A DNA stretch of 40,631 nt from Bacillus norwichensis (GCF_014836955.1 NZ_JACSPV010000040.1:1-40631), one strand, 5' to 3'; positions 1-8,618 are shown, numbered from the stretch's first letter. Program-made: numbers and translations. Notes: a model not told the origin generated them from the sequence alone.

Positions 1-107
1 CTAGCTGGCAATGGTTTAAAACCATTGTTACATCAAATTATTGACGTTCGTTTCGTTCAGTTTTCAAAGATCAAACTCGAAATCGCTCTCTCTCGAGCAG
101 CTTTTCT
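1..107 (-). promoter_or_regulatory. rRNA operon leader (5' part only)
   Basis: On the minus strand this is the transcribed leader downstream of the two promoters at 108-136 and 182-210. It contains a boxA-like stretch (TGATCTTTGAAAACTGAAC, about 54-72) of the kind found just before 16S rRNA in Bacillales, preceded by a GA-rich inverted repeat near 76-97. The rRNA gene itself would start beyond the left edge, so the assignment is inferred from leader and promoters only. Confidence 0.7.
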
Positions 108-136
108 ATTGTATCGCGTTCGCACTTGATTGTCAA
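108..136 (-). promoter_or_regulatory. rRNA operon proximal promoter (P2), sigma-A
   Basis: Read on the minus strand: -35 TTGACA (131-136), 17 bp spacer, -10 TACAAT (108-113). The -35 is perfect and the -10 near-perfect, as expected for a stable-RNA promoter. It fires leftwards, away from the genes in this window. Confidence 0.8.
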
Positions 137-181
137 CAACTTTTTTGAATTGTTTTTCATCTCGTTTGAGGCGACTTTTTA

Positions 182-210
182 AATATATCATTTTATCATT
201 CTATCGTCAA
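182..210 (-). promoter_or_regulatory. rRNA operon distal promoter (P1), sigma-A
   Basis: Minus strand: -35 TTGACG (205-210), exactly 17 bp spacer, -10 TATATT (182-187). It lies about 74 bp upstream of the second promoter, the tandem P1/P2 arrangement typical of rrn operons in Bacillus relatives. The roughly 240 bp between this promoter and the ABC gene that ends at 449 is AT-rich and shows no other gene. Confidence 0.7.
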
Positions 211-448
211 CACTTTTTTAAAAATTATTTCTTCGATTAAAAAATAATTAAAATTAAGTATTGGCCAGTAGAAATATATTATCACCATATATTCTTTACG
301 TCAATCCCTTCTTTTCTATTATTTCATTTTAAAAACAGTCTTCTCATTAAAAAGAAAAAACACTGTCCGAAAACAATGTTTTGATTATTGTTATTGCTGC
401 TGTTTTATCTCTCTCAGATCCAATCAAAGACGTTAATAAATAATTTTT

Positions 449-2179
449 CTATACTTGAAGTCTCCACCCTTTTGCTTCCAGCTGTTCATAATACATCGCC
501 GCGTAGCGGTCATTTAATGCCATCAACTCTTCATGCGTCCCGCTCTCTCGGATCGTTCCATTTTCTAGGAATAGAATTTGATCCGCATGTTGTATTGTAT
601 TCAATTTATGGGCAATGACGACAACGGTCTTTCCTTCTACTAATTTATCTACGGATTCTTTAATTTCCATTTCGTTATCAGGGTCTAGTGATGCAGTCGC
701 TTCATCAAGCAAAATAATGGGCGCATCTTTTAAAAATGCACGCGCAAGCGAAATCCTCTGCTTCTCTCCACCCGATAAAGTCGAACCGCCTTCTCCAACG
801 ACAGTTTCATATCCATGCTCTAATTTCATAATAAATTCATGACAATTGGCACGTCGGCAAGCTTGCTCTACTTCTTCTAACGTGGCGTTAGGCTTACCAA
901 TAATAATGTTTTGAAGTATTGTATCATTCAACACATATACATTTTGGAACATAATACTTATCTTTTCCAACAAGGCGTCTGGTTTAATCTCTTGAATATT
1001 CTCCCCACCAATGCGGATTGTACCGCCGTCGATATCCCAAAAGCGCGCTAATACATTCAGAATCGTACTTTTTCCTGATCCTGATGGGCCGATTAATGCA
1101 GTCATCGTATTCTGCAGCATAGTAAAGGACATATCCTGCAACACTGACTGGCCTTTTTCATATGCAAACTGTACATGATCAAATTCAATTTCGTAATGCG
1201 GGAAGTCTGCGGTCTCTTTTGTATAAGACGCTGTATCCATTTTATAGAGCGACACAATATGGTCAATCGTTACAGATAATACTTTATACTCCGTATACAA
1301 CACGCTAAACGGGCGAAATAAAGTCGAGACCCCTAACGAAATGATAACGAAGATTACCATCGTTTCCACTTGAATCTCGCCAGCCAACAACATATATGAA
1401 CCTGCAATAAAAATAATCGGTACAATGAAGTCAATGATAATGAAAAATATAAAGTTAAGCGGTACTAACTTAACTTCAAGTCGAATACTTTCATCACGAT
1501 AACGCTTGAATGACTCATTTAACCTTCCAAAAGCCACTCCCGTTTGATTATACGAGCGGAAAATGCGAATCCCATCAATATATTCCATCACACGTGCTAA
1601 TACATCATTCACAACAACTTTTTTCTGATGCCCGCCTTTTTCACCTAATTTTCCAATCCACACGATGAGCGGCAACGATAGTACTACCAATATCAATTGA
1701 AGGAGCGCAAGCTTGGGCTCAACCACAAAGGACGCACTTAAAATGTATCCTGTAACAAAAATTACTTTGAGCATATCGCCGATCAAATGGGTAATGACAC
1801 GCTCAGCATGTGTCATATCAACAGTACACGTATTAATAATGGTGCCGATACTTTCTTTTGAAAAATATCCGAGCGGCAACTCTTTCAAATGGTTGGAAAT
1901 GTTAAGACGTGCATCACGGATTAACTTGGCTCCTCTTATTTGGAATAAATATTGTGAAAAACCTACTGCCAGGAGACGAATGACATAACCAATCCCAAGA
2001 ATCAACATGGCAGTTTTCAATGTACCTGATGTAAATTGCCCTTCAATCAAATGAAGGAGAACATAATATACACTGCCGAAGATGCTTGCTGTCCCGAATG
2101 TATCCAAAATAGTTAACAGAATCGGAAAGTAGAGGCGATTCAATTGTTGATTAAAGACGAGTTGCAGTTTTTGATACAT
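449..2179 (-). CDS. ABC half-transporter, siderophore/iron type (second of pair)
   Basis: Fused permease-ATPase of about 576 residues. An N-terminal six-helix ABC transmembrane domain (about residues 10-300) is followed by a nucleotide-binding domain with Walker A GPSGSGKST, signature LSGGEKQR, Walker B IILLDEATASLD and switch His in VIAHKLNTI. The ATG at 2179 is chosen because AGGAGG stands 8 bp upstream; an in-frame start seven codons earlier lacks a good site. It overlaps the end of the upstream half-transporter by 29 bp, so the two are co-translated and probably form a heterodimer. Family knowledge: such pairs (YbtP/YbtQ, IrtA/IrtB) import iron-siderophore complexes across the membrane despite an exporter fold. 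The neighbouring AraC regulator, ECF-like transporter and Fur boxes favour that role over drug export; the substrate is unknown. Confidence 0.8.
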   Translation of the reverse strand: MYQKLQLVFNQQLNRLYFPILLTILDTFGTASIFGSVYYVLLHLIEGQFTSGTLKTAMLILGIGYVIRLLAVGFSQYLFQIRGAKLIRDARLNISNHLKELPLGYFSKESIGTIINTCTVDMTHAERVITHLIGDMLKVIFVTGYILSASFVVEPKLALLQLILVVLSLPLIVWIGKLGEKGGHQKKVVVNDVLARVMEYIDGIRIFRSYNQTGVAFGRLNESFKRYRDESIRLEVKLVPLNFIFFIIIDFIVPIIFIAGSYMLLAGEIQVETMVIFVIISLGVSTLFRPFSVLYTEYKVLSVTIDHIVSLYKMDTASYTKETADFPHYEIEFDHVQFAYEKGQSVLQDMSFTMLQNTMTALIGPSGSGKSTILNVLARFWDIDGGTIRIGGENIQEIKPDALLEKISIMFQNVYVLNDTILQNIIIGKPNATLEEVEQACRRANCHEFIMKLEHGYETVVGEGGSTLSGGEKQRISLARAFLKDAPIILLDEATASLDPDNEMEIKESVDKLVEGKTVVVIAHKLNTIQHADQILFLENGTIRESGTHEELMALNDRYAAMYYEQLEAKGWRLQV

Positions 2180-3917
2180 TGAGATCTCCTCCTTCCTCAA
2201 ATTTTGTATACGCAGCCCACATACTTCGATAACGACCAGGTTGAGCTATTAACTCTTCATCTGTTCCTTCTTCTATAATACATCCGTCCTCAAATACATA
2301 GATTCGTGTTGCATGTTGAATCGTATGCAAACGATGTGCAATAATAATCACCATCTTATCTTGCAATAAGTTGTCCAACGCTTTTTGAATTTTGCGCTCG
2401 TTTTCGACATCCGCGTGAGACGTAGCTTCATCCAAAATGATAATCGGCGCATCTTTTAAAATCGCCCTTGCAATCGCAATTCGTTGTTTTTGACCACCAC
2501 TCACTTTTACGCCTGCTTCTCCTAACCTCGTACCATACCCTTTTGGCAAGGATTCAATAAACTCATGAATTTCTGCGGCCTTGCATGCATGCTCTATCTC
2601 TTCTTTCGAATAATCGCCGCCCATTGAAACGTTATTCCACATAGTGTCATCCATTAAAAATGTATCTTGAAAAACAAAAGCAATATTGTCCATTAGTGAT
2701 CGTTGATCCATCTCTTGTAGCCTCGTATTATTTATATAAATAGCACCTTCTTCAATATCAAAAAAACGCGCGGCTAATTCAGCTGCCGTTGACTTTCCCG
2801 CACCAGAAGGCCCAACAAATGCAATAGTTTCTCCACGTTTAACCTGAAGTGAAATATTTCGTAGGACATATTGTTCATCATACTTAAAAGATACATTATC
2901 AAACCGGAATGATTGAACCTCTTCCTTTCTCAATTTAACATTTCCTACTGTTTGGGCAGGTGTTGACCAAATCAACTTCAGTCGCGACACCCCTTCTAAT
3001 ATCATTGATAATCCTCTTCCCAAATCGAGCAACTGTTTCAGAGTAGATAAAAATGTCATACTCAATATAAGGAATAATAAATACGCACTTACATCTAATG
3101 TACCTTGAAGGACACGATATCCCCCTACAGGAATAACAAATAATGGTGCTGCATCAGTCATCACAATGAATAATGAATAAAGAAATGATTGTTCTTTTGT
3201 CATCTTGATCCACATTTTTTCATAATTCAAAATGGCTTGACGCAGTTTTTGAAAAGAGGCTCCTGTCATATTGAATGCTTTAAAGACGGCCATCCCCCGA
3301 ATGTATTCAATAAAAGAAGAGTTCATCTCAACCAAATGACGATGATAGAGCTTCATGTTTTCTTTAACATTTCGGAACATTAACATTTGGGTCCCATAAC
3401 TTAAAATCAGAGGCAAAAGCAATACTAAACTCAACTTCCAGTCCACTGTTAATAGGTAGATAAAAATAACAACTGGTGCAATAAATGCAGCTGATAAATC
3501 AGGCAATTGATGTGCCAATGAATTTTCTACTTTTTCAATGTCCTCATTAATTGTTTTTTTCAAATCACCTGATGTCGTTTTTGTAAAGTAACCTAGTGGC
3601 AGTTTCCCTAGATGCGCTACCGTTTTAGCACGCAATTGGTATAAAACATTGTAAGCAGCAATATGTGAGTACACCCCTGACAAACCTAAGAATAAAAATC
3701 GCAAGAGAATGAGCCCTGCAACGATGAATGCCCATGATTTCACTTCTTGGAGACGAGGATTAGGTTGTAATAATTCATTTAAAATAAAGTACGCCACTAA
3801 AAATGGCGCATACGTCAATATCGTACTTAGCGCGCTAAATATGACTGCCGCTAACAGTTTACCGCGCTCGCCTTTCGTTTCGCCCCATAAAAATGCGAAA
3901 TTCGTTTGCTCTTTCAT
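2151..3917 (-). CDS. ABC half-transporter, siderophore/iron type (first of pair)
   Basis: About 588 residues: N-terminal ABC transmembrane domain, then ATPase with Walker A GPSGAGKST, signature VSGGQKQR, Walker B IIILDEATSHAD and switch His in IIAHRLHTI. The D-loop SHAD instead of the common SALD recalls the divergent D-loops of YbtP-type siderophore transporters. The ATG at 3917 is preferred: GGGGAG lies at suitable spacing, whereas the TTG two codons upstream touches that site. The start codon overlaps the stop of a seven-codon leader ORF (ATGA). A Fur-box-like palindrome sits at 3957-3971, about 40 bp upstream, suggesting iron repression. It is the first gene of a two-gene operon with the ABC gene downstream. 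Role as an iron-siderophore importer is inferred from family and context. Confidence 0.8.
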   Translation of the reverse strand: MKEQTNFAFLWGETKGERGKLLAAVIFSALSTILTYAPFLVAYFILNELLQPNPRLQEVKSWAFIVAGLILLRFLFLGLSGVYSHIAAYNVLYQLRAKTVAHLGKLPLGYFTKTTSGDLKKTINEDIEKVENSLAHQLPDLSAAFIAPVVIFIYLLTVDWKLSLVLLLPLILSYGTQMLMFRNVKENMKLYHRHLVEMNSSFIEYIRGMAVFKAFNMTGASFQKLRQAILNYEKMWIKMTKEQSFLYSLFIVMTDAAPLFVIPVGGYRVLQGTLDVSAYLLFLILSMTFLSTLKQLLDLGRGLSMILEGVSRLKLIWSTPAQTVGNVKLRKEEVQSFRFDNVSFKYDEQYVLRNISLQVKRGETIAFVGPSGAGKSTAAELAARFFDIEEGAIYINNTRLQEMDQRSLMDNIAFVFQDTFLMDDTMWNNVSMGGDYSKEEIEHACKAAEIHEFIESLPKGYGTRLGEAGVKVSGGQKQRIAIARAILKDAPIIILDEATSHADVENERKIQKALDNLLQDKMVIIIAHRLHTIQHATRIYVFEDGCIIEEGTDEELIAQPGRYRSMWAAYTKFEEGGDLNVSKTATRL

Positions 3918-3937
3918 CTCCAACTCCCCTTTTTCAT
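3914..3937 (-). CDS. Seven-codon leader ORF coupled to the ABC gene
   Basis: An ATG at 3937 follows a near-ideal ribosome binding site (AAGGAGGT, 3943-3950, 5 bp spacing) and encodes MKKGSWR followed by TGA. The TGA overlaps the ATG of the ABC half-transporter (ATGA). The best ribosome binding site of the operon therefore serves this mini-ORF, and the ABC gene would be reached by translational coupling. It could instead be a chance ORF; no function can be assigned from sequence. Confidence 0.4.
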   Translation of the reverse strand: MKKGSWR

Positions 3938-3956
3938 AACCTACCTCCTTTATAAT

Positions 3957-3971
3957 TGAAAATAATTATTA
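3957..3971. promoter_or_regulatory. Fur box upstream of the ABC half-transporter pair
   Basis: TGAAAATAATTATTA matches 13 of 15 positions of the Bacillus 7-1-7 Fur consensus TGATAATNATTATCA. It lies between the terminator at 4002-4046 and the ribosome binding site at 3943-3950, where a repressor would block transcription. Iron control is inferred. Confidence 0.65.
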
Positions 3972-4001
3972 GTCGCCACTCTAAAAAAATAAAAACAATC
4001 C

Positions 4002-4046
4002 AAAAAGACCTTTTCAAAAGTATTTTGCTTTTGAAAAGGTCTTTTA
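4002..4046 (-). terminator. Strong intrinsic terminator, probably bidirectional
   Basis: A perfect 17 bp stem (4004-4020 with 4028-4044) with a 7-nt loop. T-rich DNA follows on the minus strand, with shorter T runs on the plus strand. It would end transcription of the decayed araC copy and insulate the ABC pair. Confidence 0.85.
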
Positions 4047-4047
4047 C

Positions 4048-4290
4048 TTAATGAGTTGAACCCATAAAATGCTTTTTGCGATAACTTTAGGGAGTCTCTG
4101 CATTTATTTTTTTAAAAACATGTATGAATTTACTTGGGTTATCATATCCGACATTACAAGCAATCTCTGTCACTGAGGCAAAGGTTTCAATGAGCTGACG
4201 CGATGCTTCCTCCATACGTTTTTTTGAATGTACTGATAAGCCGTCATTTGATAATGGCGTTTAAAATAATTTTGTAAATCTCCTACATTT
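4048..4290 (-). pseudogene. Truncated AraC-type regulator relic
   Basis: Minus-strand translation gives a C-terminal AraC helix-turn-helix region. It runs from LQNYFKRHYQMTAYQYIQ, through a one-base deletion in an A tract (7 A near 4219-4225), to KRMEEASRQLIETF and then VGYDNPSKFIHVFKK. A stop after NAETP is followed by a further tail. It matches the same segment of the intact AraC regulator at 4511-5500 (VGYDNPSKFATVFKKQYGETP). The N-terminal sensor half is missing. It is a dead partial paralogue and lies back to back with a relic of the S-component gene. Confidence 0.8.
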
Positions 4291-4294
4291 TATA

Positions 4295-4521
4295 GTTTAG
4301 GAGGATTCATGAAGATTTACGTACTAGGAACAGAACAATTTGGAAAAATGCAATATCCACAATCTATGATTGACCAAATTGTAGGCTTTGCCTATTCGCC
4401 ATTTTTTGTTTTAACTGGAATGCTCGTTACCTTTTTAGCAGCCTGGACTGGGTGTTATGTAGCAGCAGCCCTGCTCAAAAAACATTTTGTGAAAGCTGGA
4501 TACATTCAATTTAAGGGGTAA
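4295..4521 (+). pseudogene. Truncated ECF S-component relic (C-terminal third)
   Basis: An open frame from 4309 encodes about 70 residues that parallel the C-terminal third of the intact S component at 5803-6411: both contain KMQ, YSP, GC and end KKHFVKAGYIQF / NKHFIKSGYIQY. Homology begins at the GGAGGA just upstream, which encodes the Gly-Gly found in the intact gene. The apparent ribosome binding site before the ATG is therefore coding sequence, not a real signal. With the adjacent araC relic it looks like a duplicated araC/S-component pair from which both N-terminal regions were deleted. Its end overlaps the stop of the intact araC gene. Confidence 0.75.
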
Positions 4522-5500
4522 AATCATGTAAAAAAGGGTGACGATACTTTCTTCTATAATGAAGAGGTGTCTCACCGTACTGTTTTTTAAATACTGTTGC
4601 AAACTTGCTTGGATTATCATAACCAACTTTGATTGAAATGTCTGTGATGCTTTGGTCTGTTGTAAGTAACGCATCCATCGCGGCTTCCATTCGTCTTTTT
4701 TGAATATATCGGTAAACTGTACAACCATAGCTTTGTTTAAATTGTTTTTGAAGCGCCATCGGTGGAATATTAAATTCTTTCGCCAATTGATTCACTTGCA
4801 GTCGTGAGTCGTAGGATGCATTTATTTTTTCTTTTACTTTTCGTATGCGGGCATCAGGGCAAAAAGGAATCTCTTCCCCCAACTCCTCATTCACACAATG
4901 AGATAAAAATTCCAAAGCTTTTGATTTCAATAGGAAATGATTCATCACATTTTCCTCATACGGCACCATAAGCTGATTTGTAATGGAACGATGGATAGGG
5001 GAGCTTTTTCTCGAATAAACGCGTACATTTGTCCTAAACAACCGCTCCAATAATTGCACCCAACTTTGACTGCTTGAAATTCCATTCGTCAACAAGTCCA
5101 TATTTAAATACAGTCCAATACCGTCTGCTTGTTTACAACGAAGATCATAGTACTTCAGAGGCTTTGACCAACTAAAATAAACGAGCTGCTGATTATCGCA
5201 TTTCGTCCATTCATCCGCTGGACCATAGCGTACATATAGCTCACCTTTGGCAAGTGACGTAATCTCAATCATATTCTTTTGGTGATAAGGCAATGATTCT
5301 GCTAGTCTTTCATGCGTGCATTGACGGAATATCGCTAGTTCAATTCCAGGCTCTAAAACATAGCGTTCAAGCGTTCCCTCACCATAACGAGGTGAATATT
5401 CGTATATCTCACCTAACCATACATCGCGTATTTTTTGAATGTATACACTTTCGAGCGTTTCATAGCTCCGATTTAAAATATCATTCGTCAAGTGAAACAT
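4511..5500 (-). CDS. AraC family transcriptional regulator of iron/siderophore uptake
   Basis: 329 residues. The C-terminal about 100 residues hold two helix-turn-helix motifs of the AraC family (QLAKEFNIPPMALQKQFKQ and ITDISIKVGYDNPSKFATVF). The N-terminal about 220 residues would be the ligand-sensing part, as in YbtA/PchR-type regulators that activate siderophore uptake genes when ferri-siderophore is present. The ATG at 5500 abuts AAAGG; the TTG three codons in (5491) has better spacing and may be the true start. It is divergent from the ECF S-component gene, with repeat R1 and a Fur box between them. It probably controls the flanking transporters. Family assignment is firm; the ligand is unknown. 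Confidence 0.85.
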   Translation of the reverse strand: MFHLTNDILNRSYETLESVYIQKIRDVWLGEIYEYSPRYGEGTLERYVLEPGIELAIFRQCTHERLAESLPYHQKNMIEITSLAKGELYVRYGPADEWTKCDNQQLVYFSWSKPLKYYDLRCKQADGIGLYLNMDLLTNGISSSQSWVQLLERLFRTNVRVYSRKSSPIHRSITNQLMVPYEENVMNHFLLKSKALEFLSHCVNEELGEEIPFCPDARIRKVKEKINASYDSRLQVNQLAKEFNIPPMALQKQFKQSYGCTVYRYIQKRRMEAAMDALLTTDQSITDISIKVGYDNPSKFATVFKKQYGETPLHYRRKYRHPFLHDFTP

Positions 5501-5509
5501 CCTTTCTAA

Positions 5510-5704
5510 ATCAAATGCGCCTTGGCGTATTTGCGCCCAGATTTTATCAAGCTCTGCTCAATAAAATTCCTTTAAAAATCTGTGGCATCCGTCGGAGGCT
5601 TTGACTTTATTCAGCTGGGATTTTCCCCCACACTGAATGGAACATCCATATGCACTCATCTCACCACTTATAGAAGTGGGAGATTTCTGCTGATGAATTT
5701 AAAC
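5510..5704 (+). repeat. Dispersed hairpin repeat R1 (full length)
   Basis: Copy of a roughly 190 bp family. The left end is TCAAATGCGCC, and the conserved core is the 'ctgtggcatccg' segment. Then comes an inverted repeat around TTCAG...CTGAA and another around CTCACCACTT/AAGTGGGAG, ending near GCTGATGAA. It begins 10 bp upstream of the araC start codon, so araC transcripts probably carry it in reverse complement. Confidence 0.9.
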
Positions 5705-5754
5705 TTTGCGATCCGATTGGATTATTTCAAAATTAATGGAGTAGTTAATAGTAA

Positions 5755-5769
5755 TGATAATCGTTATCA
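5755..5769. promoter_or_regulatory. Fur box upstream of the ECF S-component gene
   Basis: TGATAATCGTTATCA matches 14 of 15 positions of the Fur consensus TGATAATNATTATCA and ends about 33 bp before the start codon at 5803. This supports iron repression of the ECF operon. Confidence 0.85.
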
Positions 5770-5802
5770 TTTGGTTTAGCAATAGAAGAAAAGGAGCTAA
5801 AC

Positions 5803-6411
5803 ATGATGAAAGCTAAGAAACTACTTGCAAAAGATTTCATTACGATTGGTCTATATACGATTTTGATCTTTATCCTTCAAACCATTGTCAATATGATTAT
5901 GACTCCATTCACGGCCGTCGCAATGCCCTATATTTCTGGCACGAGCCTTTTCGTTACGAGTTTAGTGTATATGTTGATGGCGATCCGCGTTGGTAAAGGT
6001 GGCACGTTATTTTTTATGGCGATTGTTCAAGGTCTCATTTATACGCTTATGGGGGCACCACTAATGCTGCCATTCTTCGCTATTGCCGGTTTACTTGGGG
6101 AGCTTACACTTATCAAGGGAAATGGTTCGCAGTACCGCAATGTCTCACGCCAAGGATTGGCATTCGGTTTATACGGTGCTATTTATGGAACAGGTGGCTT
6201 GATGAACATTTATCTCTTCGGGAGGGAAAGTTTAGATAAAATGCAATTTTCACCTGAAACAATTGATCGAATGGTGAATTATGCTTATTCGCCAATATGG
6301 CTTTCCATCGGAATTGCCTTTTCCTTCATGATGGCGATGATTGGTTGTCATTTATCAAAGAAATTACTCAACAAACATTTCATCAAATCAGGTTATATTC
6401 AATATCACTAA
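5803..6411 (+). CDS. ECF transporter S component, MptD family
   Basis: 202 residues, strongly hydrophobic, with five or six predicted membrane helices. It begins MMKAKKLLAKDFITIGLYT and ends with a basic tail, NKHFIKSGYIQYH. It resembles MptD-type putative S components, the substrate-binding membrane subunit of energy-coupling-factor transporters. RBS AAGGAG lies 6 bp before the ATG. It is followed by T and A component genes in the same direction, making a complete ECF-like module. A Fur box precedes it and a divergent AraC regulator lies opposite. In Streptococcus and Clostridium, similar S-T-A modules occur with YbtPQ-like ABC genes in siderophore loci (equibactin type), so iron-chelate uptake is the best inference. 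The substrate is not shown by the sequence. Confidence 0.75.
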   Translation: MMKAKKLLAKDFITIGLYTILIFILQTIVNMIMTPFTAVAMPYISGTSLFVTSLVYMLMAIRVGKGGTLFFMAIVQGLIYTLMGAPLMLPFFAIAGLLGELTLIKGNGSQYRNVSRQGLAFGLYGAIYGTGGLMNIYLFGRESLDKMQFSPETIDRMVNYAYSPIWLSIGIAFSFMMAMIGCHLSKKLLNKHFIKSGYIQYH

Positions 6412-6477
6412 CACACTTCCGACATCCTCTCTCTTTCCATAAAGAGACTTTGCGAAGGAATCATTAGGAGAATTTTT

Positions 6478-7149
6478 ATGTTTGATGTTCGTTTACAGTT
6501 TGGTTTGTTACTCATTTGTGGATGTTTGGCAATTTTCGTCAATGAGACAAGCTCACTTGTCTTGGCTGCGACTGCCATCCTTCTACTCGTCTGTCAAAAT
6601 CAATACCAATTAGGAATTAATTGGTTTTTCATGTACTGCGTTTTCTTACTTGCAAGGTACCTTATTACAAATTATTTGAGCGATACATTTTTGAATGTCT
6701 TTTTATTAATGTTATTAATTGCACTTAAAACCTTACCGACAATCATCATCGCTTCTGGCTTAGCAAAAGTCCCTTCTGGGAAACTCATTGCAAGCCTGCA
6801 AAAATTGAAGGTCCCTGAAAGTATTCTGCTTACTTTTACTGTAGCATTGCGATTTTTTCCAATTTTGCGCGCAGAATCTAAAATAATCGGTGAAAACGCG
6901 AAGGTTCGAGGTATTTCATTCAAGCAATCCAAGAACTGGCGACATCCTCTGCAAATGTTCGAGTATTCAATGGTTCCACTTCTCATGCGAACCATTCGAT
7001 TAGCAGATGATTTAAGCGCTTCTGCAACAACACGAGGTATTGACGCTCCTTGTAAAAAAACAAGTCATTATGAAATTGCTTTTCAACCAAAGGATGCTGT
7101 TGGATTGGCAGCAGGACTTGGAATGCTTAGTACATTGTGGATTGTCTAG
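6478..7149 (+). CDS. ECF transporter T component (transmembrane coupling protein)
   Basis: 223 residues with several hydrophobic helices. A cytoplasmic coupling region contains VPESILLTFTVALRFFPIL and a second segment with MRTIRLADDLSASATTRGI, which carries the Ala-Arg-Gly-type coupling motif of EcfT proteins. RBS AGGAG stands 6-7 bp before the ATG. It links the S component to the ATPase, transmitting ATP-driven movement. It is 66 bp downstream of the S gene and 11 bp upstream of the ATPase start, clearly one operon. Slightly shorter than housekeeping EcfT (about 265), as is usual for dedicated group I systems. Confidence 0.8.
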   Translation: MFDVRLQFGLLLICGCLAIFVNETSSLVLAATAILLLVCQNQYQLGINWFFMYCVFLLARYLITNYLSDTFLNVFLLMLLIALKTLPTIIIASGLAKVPSGKLIASLQKLKVPESILLTFTVALRFFPILRAESKIIGENAKVRGISFKQSKNWRHPLQMFEYSMVPLLMRTIRLADDLSASATTRGIDAPCKKTSHYEIAFQPKDAVGLAAGLGMLSTLWIV

Positions 7150-7160
7150 GGAGAATAACT

Positions 7161-8618
7161 ATGATTACACTTGAAAATGTTCAATTTGACTATCAACCAG
7201 GAAAGACTCTTTTACAAAATATTAATCTCCATATCGAAAAAGGTGAATGTGTTTGTATTACAGGTCCATCTGGTTCTGGCAAAACGACACTTGGCCGCAT
7301 CATTAACGGGCTAATTCCTCATTTTTATGATGGACATGTTACAGGGAGTGTAGCAATCGACGGACAAACGACACAAGCTTTGCCCATTTGGGAATGGAGC
7401 AAAAAGATTGGCAGCGTCTTTCAAGATCCGAAGTCACAATTTTTTACGTCCATTGTTCAAGACGAGTTGGTCTTTGAACTGGAAAACTACGGAATTGAAC
7501 GTTCGCTTATTCAACAGCGCTTGAAGGAAGTGATTGACCAAGCAAACTTACAGCCGATCCGTTACCAACATGTCATGAGTCTATCCAGTGGTCAAAAGCA
7601 AAAAGTAGCCATCGCGGCTACTCAGCTCATTGAGCCGCCTATCTTTGTTATGGATGAACCCTCTGCCAACCTTGATTTGCCGGCTACACAAATGCTTCAA
7701 GATGAGCTTGTATCATTGAAAAGACAAGGTAAAACGATTGTTGTTATCGAACATCGGCTCTACTACCTTATGGACATAGTGGATCGCATCATTTATATGG
7801 AAAATGGTCAAATTACAAAAGTTTTCACACCTACTGAACTGCGAAGGATGCCCTATCATCACATTCAGCAACTTGGGCTGCGCTTGCCTTCTCTTCAAGC
7901 AGGTGAGATGAACACCTGGACACTCCCAGAGCCGAAACCCAAAATAAGAATAGACAATCTCTCGGTGCGCCACTCTAAATCTAAAAGCTTTGTATTGAAA
8001 AATGTAAGTCTCACCTTAAATACACACGAGGTAACTGCACTGATTGGTAAAAATGGTGCTGGTAAAACATCGCTTGCCCGTACATTAATCGGACTTACAA
8101 AGGAAAAATCCGGGAAAATTTTTGTAGATAACCGCGTGCTACATCGTAAACAGCGGATGAATCATATTTGGTTTGTTATGCAGGATACAGTCTATCAGCT
8201 GTTTACTGACAGTGTTTGGAACGAAGTAATGCTACATCAACAAGGTAACGAAAAAGAGGCTTCCCGTCTGCTGAATAAACTTGATTTATGGGATCTAAAA
8301 GACCACCACCCCGCTACATTATCAGGGGGTGAAAAGCAACGACTCGTCCTTGCCATCGGCTTAATGCAAAAGGCCACTGTCTTCATATTAGACGAACCAA
8401 CAACAGGACTAGATGGAAAGAATCTCCAACGCATTATTGACATGATTCATCAGCTGAGCCGACGCCCCTGCTGCGTCTTTGTCATTACACATGATCACGA
8501 GCTTGTCGCAGGAGCATGTCAGCGAGTCCTCAAACTTGAAGATGGATCAATTACAAAAGACATAGCAACAAACGAACTAAACTTTCAAGACATTGTTCAC
8601 TTAATGGAAGAATTATAA
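7161..8618 (+). CDS. ECF-type ABC ATPase with two nucleotide-binding domains
   Basis: 485 residues holding two complete ABC ATPase domains. The first (about 1-225) has GPSGSGKTT, LSSGQKQ and Walker B ending FVMDEPSANLD. The second (about 260-485) has GKNGAGKTS, LSGGEKQR and VFILDEPTTGLD. The start at 7161 (MITLENVQF) follows GGGAG at 7 bp; an upstream in-frame ATG at 7137 lies inside the T gene and lacks a site. Fused A-A' ATPases replace the separate EcfA1/EcfA2 of shared systems, which marks this as a dedicated ECF transporter. It is the last gene of the operon, closed by a terminator at 8621-8654. Confidence 0.85.
   Translation: MITLENVQFDYQPGKTLLQNINLHIEKGECVCITGPSGSGKTTLGRIINGLIPHFYDGHVTGSVAIDGQTTQALPIWEWSKKIGSVFQDPKSQFFTSIVQDELVFELENYGIERSLIQQRLKEVIDQANLQPIRYQHVMSLSSGQKQKVAIAATQLIEPPIFVMDEPSANLDLPATQMLQDELVSLKRQGKTIVVIEHRLYYLMDIVDRIIYMENGQITKVFTPTELRRMPYHHIQQLGLRLPSLQAGEMNTWTLPEPKPKIRIDNLSVRHSKSKSFVLKNVSLTLNTHEVTALIGKNGAGKTSLARTLIGLTKEKSGKIFVDNRVLHRKQRMNHIWFVMQDTVYQLFTDSVWNEVMLHQQGNEKEASRLLNKLDLWDLKDHHPATLSGGEKQRLVLAIGLMQKATVFILDEPTTGLDGKNLQRIIDMIHQLSRRPCCVFVITHDHELVAGACQRVLKLEDGSITKDIATNELNFQDIVHLMEEL

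Noticed and set aside
4309-4521. Small functional S-component-like protein
   Set aside because: The apparent RBS is the Gly-Gly coding sequence of the intact homologue and two thirds of the protein are missing, so it is treated as a relic.
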